Notes under the pieces: generated by a model | Told to the model about the DNA's origin: nothing | The model's input: only the letters and a program-made list of their open reading frames with translations | Databases searched by the model: none | Position numbers and translations under genes: made by a program | In this document: piece by piece, positions 60,950 to 64,000 of the stretch | How the letters are laid out: each line of letters opens with the position of its first letter | How positions within the stretch are numbered: position 1 is the stretch's first letter | From: Tenacibaculum larymnensis | GTDB lineage: Bacteria; Bacteroidota; Bacteroidia; Flavobacteriales; Flavobacteriaceae | Assembly (NCBI RefSeq): GCF_028829235.1 | Contig: NZ_JAIWJY010000004.1 | Location: 186,001 to 250,000, forward strand | Direction: 5' to 3' | DNA length: 64,000 nucleotides

Positions 60950-62224
60950 CTACATAATAAACAAACGTCTATTATGCATCAAGTCATATACCTTCTCTCC
61001 TACTGCCTCTAATACTTCTTCGTTCTCAGCATTCATTAATGCTTCATCAACTAAATCAACGATAACTTCCATATCTTCTTCTTTTAAGCCACGAGTAGTA
61101 ACTGCAGCAGTACCTACACGGATACCAGAAGTAACAAATGGTGATTCAGTATCAAAAGGAACCATGTTTTTGTTTACTGTAATTTCTGCTTTTCCTAAAG
61201 CATCTTCAGCAGCTTTACCTGTAATCTTTTTGTTACGTAAATCAATTAACATACAATGGTTATCTGTACCTCCAGAAATAATTTCATATCCTTTCCCCAC
61301 AAATGCTTTCGCCATTGCTTGTGCATTTTCTTTAACTTGAATTTGATATTCTAAGAACTCATCTGTTAATGCTTCTCCAAAAGCAACTGCTTTTGCAGCT
61401 ATAACATGCTCTAATGGTCCACCTTGATTTCCTGGGAAAACCGCAGAGTTAATCAACGTAGACATTTTCTTTAATTTTCCTGATTTTAATTTTAATCCGA
61501 ATGGATTTTCAAAATCTTTCCCAATCATAATCATTCCTCCACGAGGTCCACGTAATGTTTTGTGGGTTGTTGTAGTAACAATATGACAGTGTGGTAACGG
61601 ATCAGATAAAATTCCCTTTGCTATTAATCCTGCTGGATGAGAAATATCAGCCATTAAAATAGCACCAACACTATCTGCAATCTCTCTAAACTTCTTAAAG
61701 TCCATATCACGAGAATACGCTGAAGCACCTGCAATAATTAATTTAGGTTTATGCTCCTTAGCTTGTTGCTCTAAGTGATTATAATCTATATATCCAGTTT
61801 CTTTATCTACACCATAAAATACTGGATTATATAATTTTCCTGAAAAGTTTACTGGCGAACCGTGTGTTAAGTGACCTCCATGAGATAAATCGAATCCTAA
61901 AATAGTGTCACCTGGTTGTAAACATGCTGCAAAAACAGCTGTGTTTGCCTGACTTCCAGAGTGTGGTTGTACGTTTACATACTCAGCTCCAAATAATTCT
62001 TTAGCTCTATCAATCGCAATTTGCTCAACGATATCTACTACTTCACACCCACCATAATAACGTTTACCTGGGTATCCTTCAGCATATTTATTTGTTAAAA
62101 CTGATCCTTGAGCTTCCATTACTTGGTCGCTTACAAAATTTTCAGAAGCAATCAACTCTAAACCGTTTAGTTGACGTTCTTTTTCTTCTTGAATTAAATC
62201 AAATATTTGATGATCTTTTTGCAT
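60950..62224 (-). CDS. glyA: serine hydroxymethyltransferase GlyA
   Basis: GlyA interconverts serine and glycine while loading a one-carbon unit on tetrahydrofolate. The 424-residue PLP enzyme has [14 protein letters not shown], the [15 protein letters not shown] substrate loop, and the PLP lysine in [15 protein letters not shown]. Length and motif order are standard for the bacterial enzyme. It is convergent with rmuC and divergent from the fumarylacetoacetase gene, with about 170 bases between starts. Confidence 0.97.
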   Translation of the reverse strand: MQKDHQIFDLIQEEKERQLNGLELIASENFVSDQVMEAQGSVLTNKYAEGYPGKRYYGGCEVVDIVEQIAIDRAKELFGAEYVNVQPHSGSQANTAVFAACLQPGDTILGFDLSHGGHLTHGSPVNFSGKLYNPVFYGVDKETGYIDYNHLEQQAKEHKPKLIIAGASAYSRDMDFKKFREIADSVGAILMADISHPAGLIAKGILSDPLPHCHIVTTTTHKTLRGPRGGMIMIGKDFENPFGLKLKSGKLKKMSTLINSAVFPGNQGGPLEHVIAAKAVAFGEALTDEFLEYQIQVKENAQAMAKAFVGKGYEIISGGTDNHCMLIDLRNKKITGKAAEDALGKAEITVNKNMVPFDTESPFVTSGIRVGTAAVTTRGLKEEDMEVIVDLVDEALMNAENEEVLEAVGEKVYDLMHNRRLFIM

Positions 62225-62392
62225 GTTGTGTGTTGTTACATAAAGTAGCCAAAAGTACTAATTTTATTATTCAAATTATATGGATTTTACAAGAAGTATC
62301 TACAAAAATACTTTAGCATTTTTTTTACTCATCTTTTTGGGGTAAATTGAAAAAAATATGTAGGTTTGATGAAAAATATAACAAAACGATAA

Positions 62393-63670
62393 ATGGAAAT
62401 AACTGCTAATAACCCGAATAGAAAATCTTGGTTAACTGTAGCTGAAGACTCAGATTTTCCTATTCAAAATATACCTTTTGGGGTTTTTCTTACAAAAGAT
62501 GATATTATAACGATTGGTACAAGAATTGGTGACTATGCAATTGATTTAGGTGCCTTACACCAATTAGGATATTTTGATGGAATTCCGTTAACAGACGATA
62601 TCTTCTTACAAGATACCTTAAATGATTTTATTGCTGATGGACGTAAAACTTGGCGTTTAGTTCGTAATAGAATTGCGGATATTTTTGATGTAAAAAATAG
62701 TAAGCTACGAGATAACGCTGAACACAAAGACAAGATAATCTTTAGAATGGACGAAGTTGAAATGCAACTTCCTGTTTCTGTAGGAGATTATACCGATTTT
62801 TATGCAAGTAAGGAACATGCTACCAATGTAGGAAGCTTATTTAGAGATCCTGAAAATGCTTTATTACCAAACTGGTTACAAATTCCTATTGGTTACCATG
62901 GAAGAAGTTCTTCAATTGTACCATCAGGAACTCCTATCCGTCGCCCTATAGGACAACAACGTCCAAGTGAAGGTGAAACTAAACCTAATTTCGGACCTTC
63001 AAAATTATTAGATTTTGAATTAGAAATGGCATTTATTACTACAGTAGCAAATGATTTAGGAGAAAGAATCCCTATTGAAGAAGCAGAAGAATATATCTTC
63101 GGATTAGTATTATTTAATGACTGGTCTGCTCGTGATATCCAAGCTTGGGAATATGTTCCTTTAGGCCCTTTCTTAGGAAAAAGTTTTGCTTCAACTATTT
63201 CTCCTTGGATTGTTACTTTAGATGCCTTAGAGCCTTTTAGAGTAGATAACCCAGAGCAAGTTTATGAGCCTTTACCTTATTTAAAGAAAGAAGGAAAAGA
63301 CAGTTATGACATTAACTTACAAATGGCTATTCAACCAGAAGGTAAGGAAGAAACAGTTGTATGTAATTCTAATTTTAAGTATATGTACTGGACAATGGTA
63401 CAACAATTAACACACCATACTGTTAACGGATGTCCTGTAAATGCTGGAGATATGATGGGAAGTGGTACTATTTCTGGACCAACTCAAGATAGCTTTGGAT
63501 CTATGTTAGAGTTAACTTGGAGAGGTCAAAATCCAATAAAAATGAACGACGGAAGCGAGCGTAAATTTATAAATGATAACGATACAGTTATTATGCGCGG
63601 TTACTGTAAAAATGAAAAAATACGTATTGGTTTTGGTGAATGTTCTGGTAAAGTATTACCAGCCAAATAA
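62393..63670 (+). CDS. fahA: fumarylacetoacetase
   Basis: The last enzyme of tyrosine and homogentisate degradation, which splits fumarylacetoacetate into fumarate and acetoacetate. The 425-residue protein has an N-terminal SH3-like domain (about 15-120) and the FAH catalytic domain (DFYASKEHATNVGSLFRDP, YHGRSSSIVPSG, LDFELEMAF, NDWSARDIQAWEY, GSGTISGP). The metal-binding Asp/Glu residues are present. No hmgA or hppD gene lies within the window. A terminator follows. Confidence 0.95.
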   Translation: MEITANNPNRKSWLTVAEDSDFPIQNIPFGVFLTKDDIITIGTRIGDYAIDLGALHQLGYFDGIPLTDDIFLQDTLNDFIADGRKTWRLVRNRIADIFDVKNSKLRDNAEHKDKIIFRMDEVEMQLPVSVGDYTDFYASKEHATNVGSLFRDPENALLPNWLQIPIGYHGRSSSIVPSGTPIRRPIGQQRPSEGETKPNFGPSKLLDFELEMAFITTVANDLGERIPIEEAEEYIFGLVLFNDWSARDIQAWEYVPLGPFLGKSFASTISPWIVTLDALEPFRVDNPEQVYEPLPYLKKEGKDSYDINLQMAIQPEGKEETVVCNSNFKYMYWTMVQQLTHHTVNGCPVNAGDMMGSGTISGPTQDSFGSMLELTWRGQNPIKMNDGSERKFINDNDTVIMRGYCKNEKIRIGFGECSGKVLPAK

Positions 63671-63694
63671 TACTTTAACCTAAGTATAATTATA

Positions 63695-63726
63695 AAAAAA
63701 TCCAGTTCTTTCGAACTGGATTTTTA
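63695..63726. terminator. bidirectional terminator after fumarylacetoacetase
   Basis: AAAAATCCAGTTC, loop TTTC, GAACTGGATTTTT: a perfect stem between convergent genes. Confidence 0.85.
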
Positions 63727-63741
63727 TTTTCTTTTATTTTT

Positions 63742-64000
63742 TTATTCTTCTTCTGGTGGTGGATATCCATAAATTTCCTCATACACTTCATCAAAATTAC
63801 TGCGTAAATAACTATTTAGCTTTTTACGATAGTCATCTTGCAACCAGTCGATAAAATTATGTGTGCTTTTTGAAATACATTTAGAGTATCTAAAAATTCT
63901 ATCATCTATATCGCCTCCTAACTTTTTAGCTAAGATTAACGCATCAAAAACATCTTCACTATTTTCAACACACATTTTTGCATGATGTTCTATTGATTTT
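63742..64000 (-). CDS. small helical protein (5' end outside window)
   Basis: The minus strand is open from the window end to a TAA at 63742. An ATG lies at 63975, but the upstream codons (KSIEHHAK) read in frame to the edge without a stop and look like protein, so the gene probably starts outside. The visible part is charged and helical (DALILAKKLGGDIDDRIFRYSK, NFIDWLQDDYRKKLNSYLRS) and ends in a PPPEEE tail. No family is recognised. Confidence 0.6.
   Translation of the reverse strand, partial: KSIEHHAKMCVENSEDVFDALILAKKLGGDIDDRIFRYSKCISKSTHNFIDWLQDDYRKKLNSYLRSNFDEVYEEIYGYPPPEEE

Overview
The window looks like chromosomal DNA of a marine Bacteroidota, most likely a Flavobacteriaceae close to Tenacibaculum. 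This is an inference from the strongly AT-rich sequence, Bacteroidota-type promoter boxes (TAnnTTTG with a TTG box about 19 bases upstream), two LytS/LytTR two-component pairs, glycine-glycine leader peptides with the MLKKI...INGG pattern, an ABC-permease/M1-peptidase fusion, and housekeeping genes of flavobacterial type (rpsA, glmM, prmC, ribD, glyA, fumarylacetoacetase). No rRNA gene and no ordinary, complete tRNA gene was seen.

Layout. 1-5.4 kb: a DinB-like gene cut by the window edge, a MocR-type regulator, then a tandemly duplicated three-gene cassette of Roadblock/LC7-like proteins (2077-4258) facing an Aer-like PAS protein (4749-5405). 5.4-22.3 kb: mainly ordinary core genes (prmC, ribD, HAD phosphatase, DMT transporter, YigZ, rpsA, glmM, a class V aminotransferase, an M14 peptidase, an Lrp regulator, a secreted metallopeptidase, a TruC-like enzyme, an MFS efflux pump). 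22.3-30.3 kb: a decaying accessory region with a frameshifted DUF6438 lipoprotein, a metallopeptidase remnant, an HTH plus small effector pair, a HEPN-TPR protein that may be a defence gene, a TetR remnant, and three PD40 propeller genes of which one is truncated and one has an in-frame TGA. A LytS/LytTR pair diverges from the PD40 genes.

34.2-40.3 kb is the most interesting part: an RNA-repair island. It encodes RtcB RNA ligase, release factor PrfH and a TPR protein in one operon, a stand-alone T4-Pnkp-like 3'-phosphatase, a LexA/S24-like protein and a WYL regulator. Downstream of the TPR gene, on the same strand, is an array of tRNA-like modules. In the best module the T arm, a 7-bp acceptor-like stem closed by a GAAA tetraloop, and the D arm follow one another, so the tRNA fold is circularly permuted and opened at the anticodon stem, as in bacterial YrlA-type Y RNAs. 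Near-identical 86-87 bp promoter/operator sequences with a perfect ATTGCGCAAT palindrome lie in front of both the RNA array and the phosphatase/WYL pair. rtcB itself has a promoter, a 27-codon leader ORF and an intrinsic terminator ahead of it, which looks like an attenuator.

40.3-64 kb: a GG-leader peptide, a stomatin-like SPFH protein, a Gabija-type OLD nuclease plus UvrD-like helicase pair, an ABC transporter whose permease is fused to an M1 peptidase with an adjacent LytS/LytTR pair, a BlaI/M56-M23 sensor pair, a polysaccharide deacetylase, a second GG-leader peptide, two pirins, a Crp/Fnr regulator, an acyltransferase, RmuC, GlyA, fumarylacetoacetase and a 3' gene cut by the window end.
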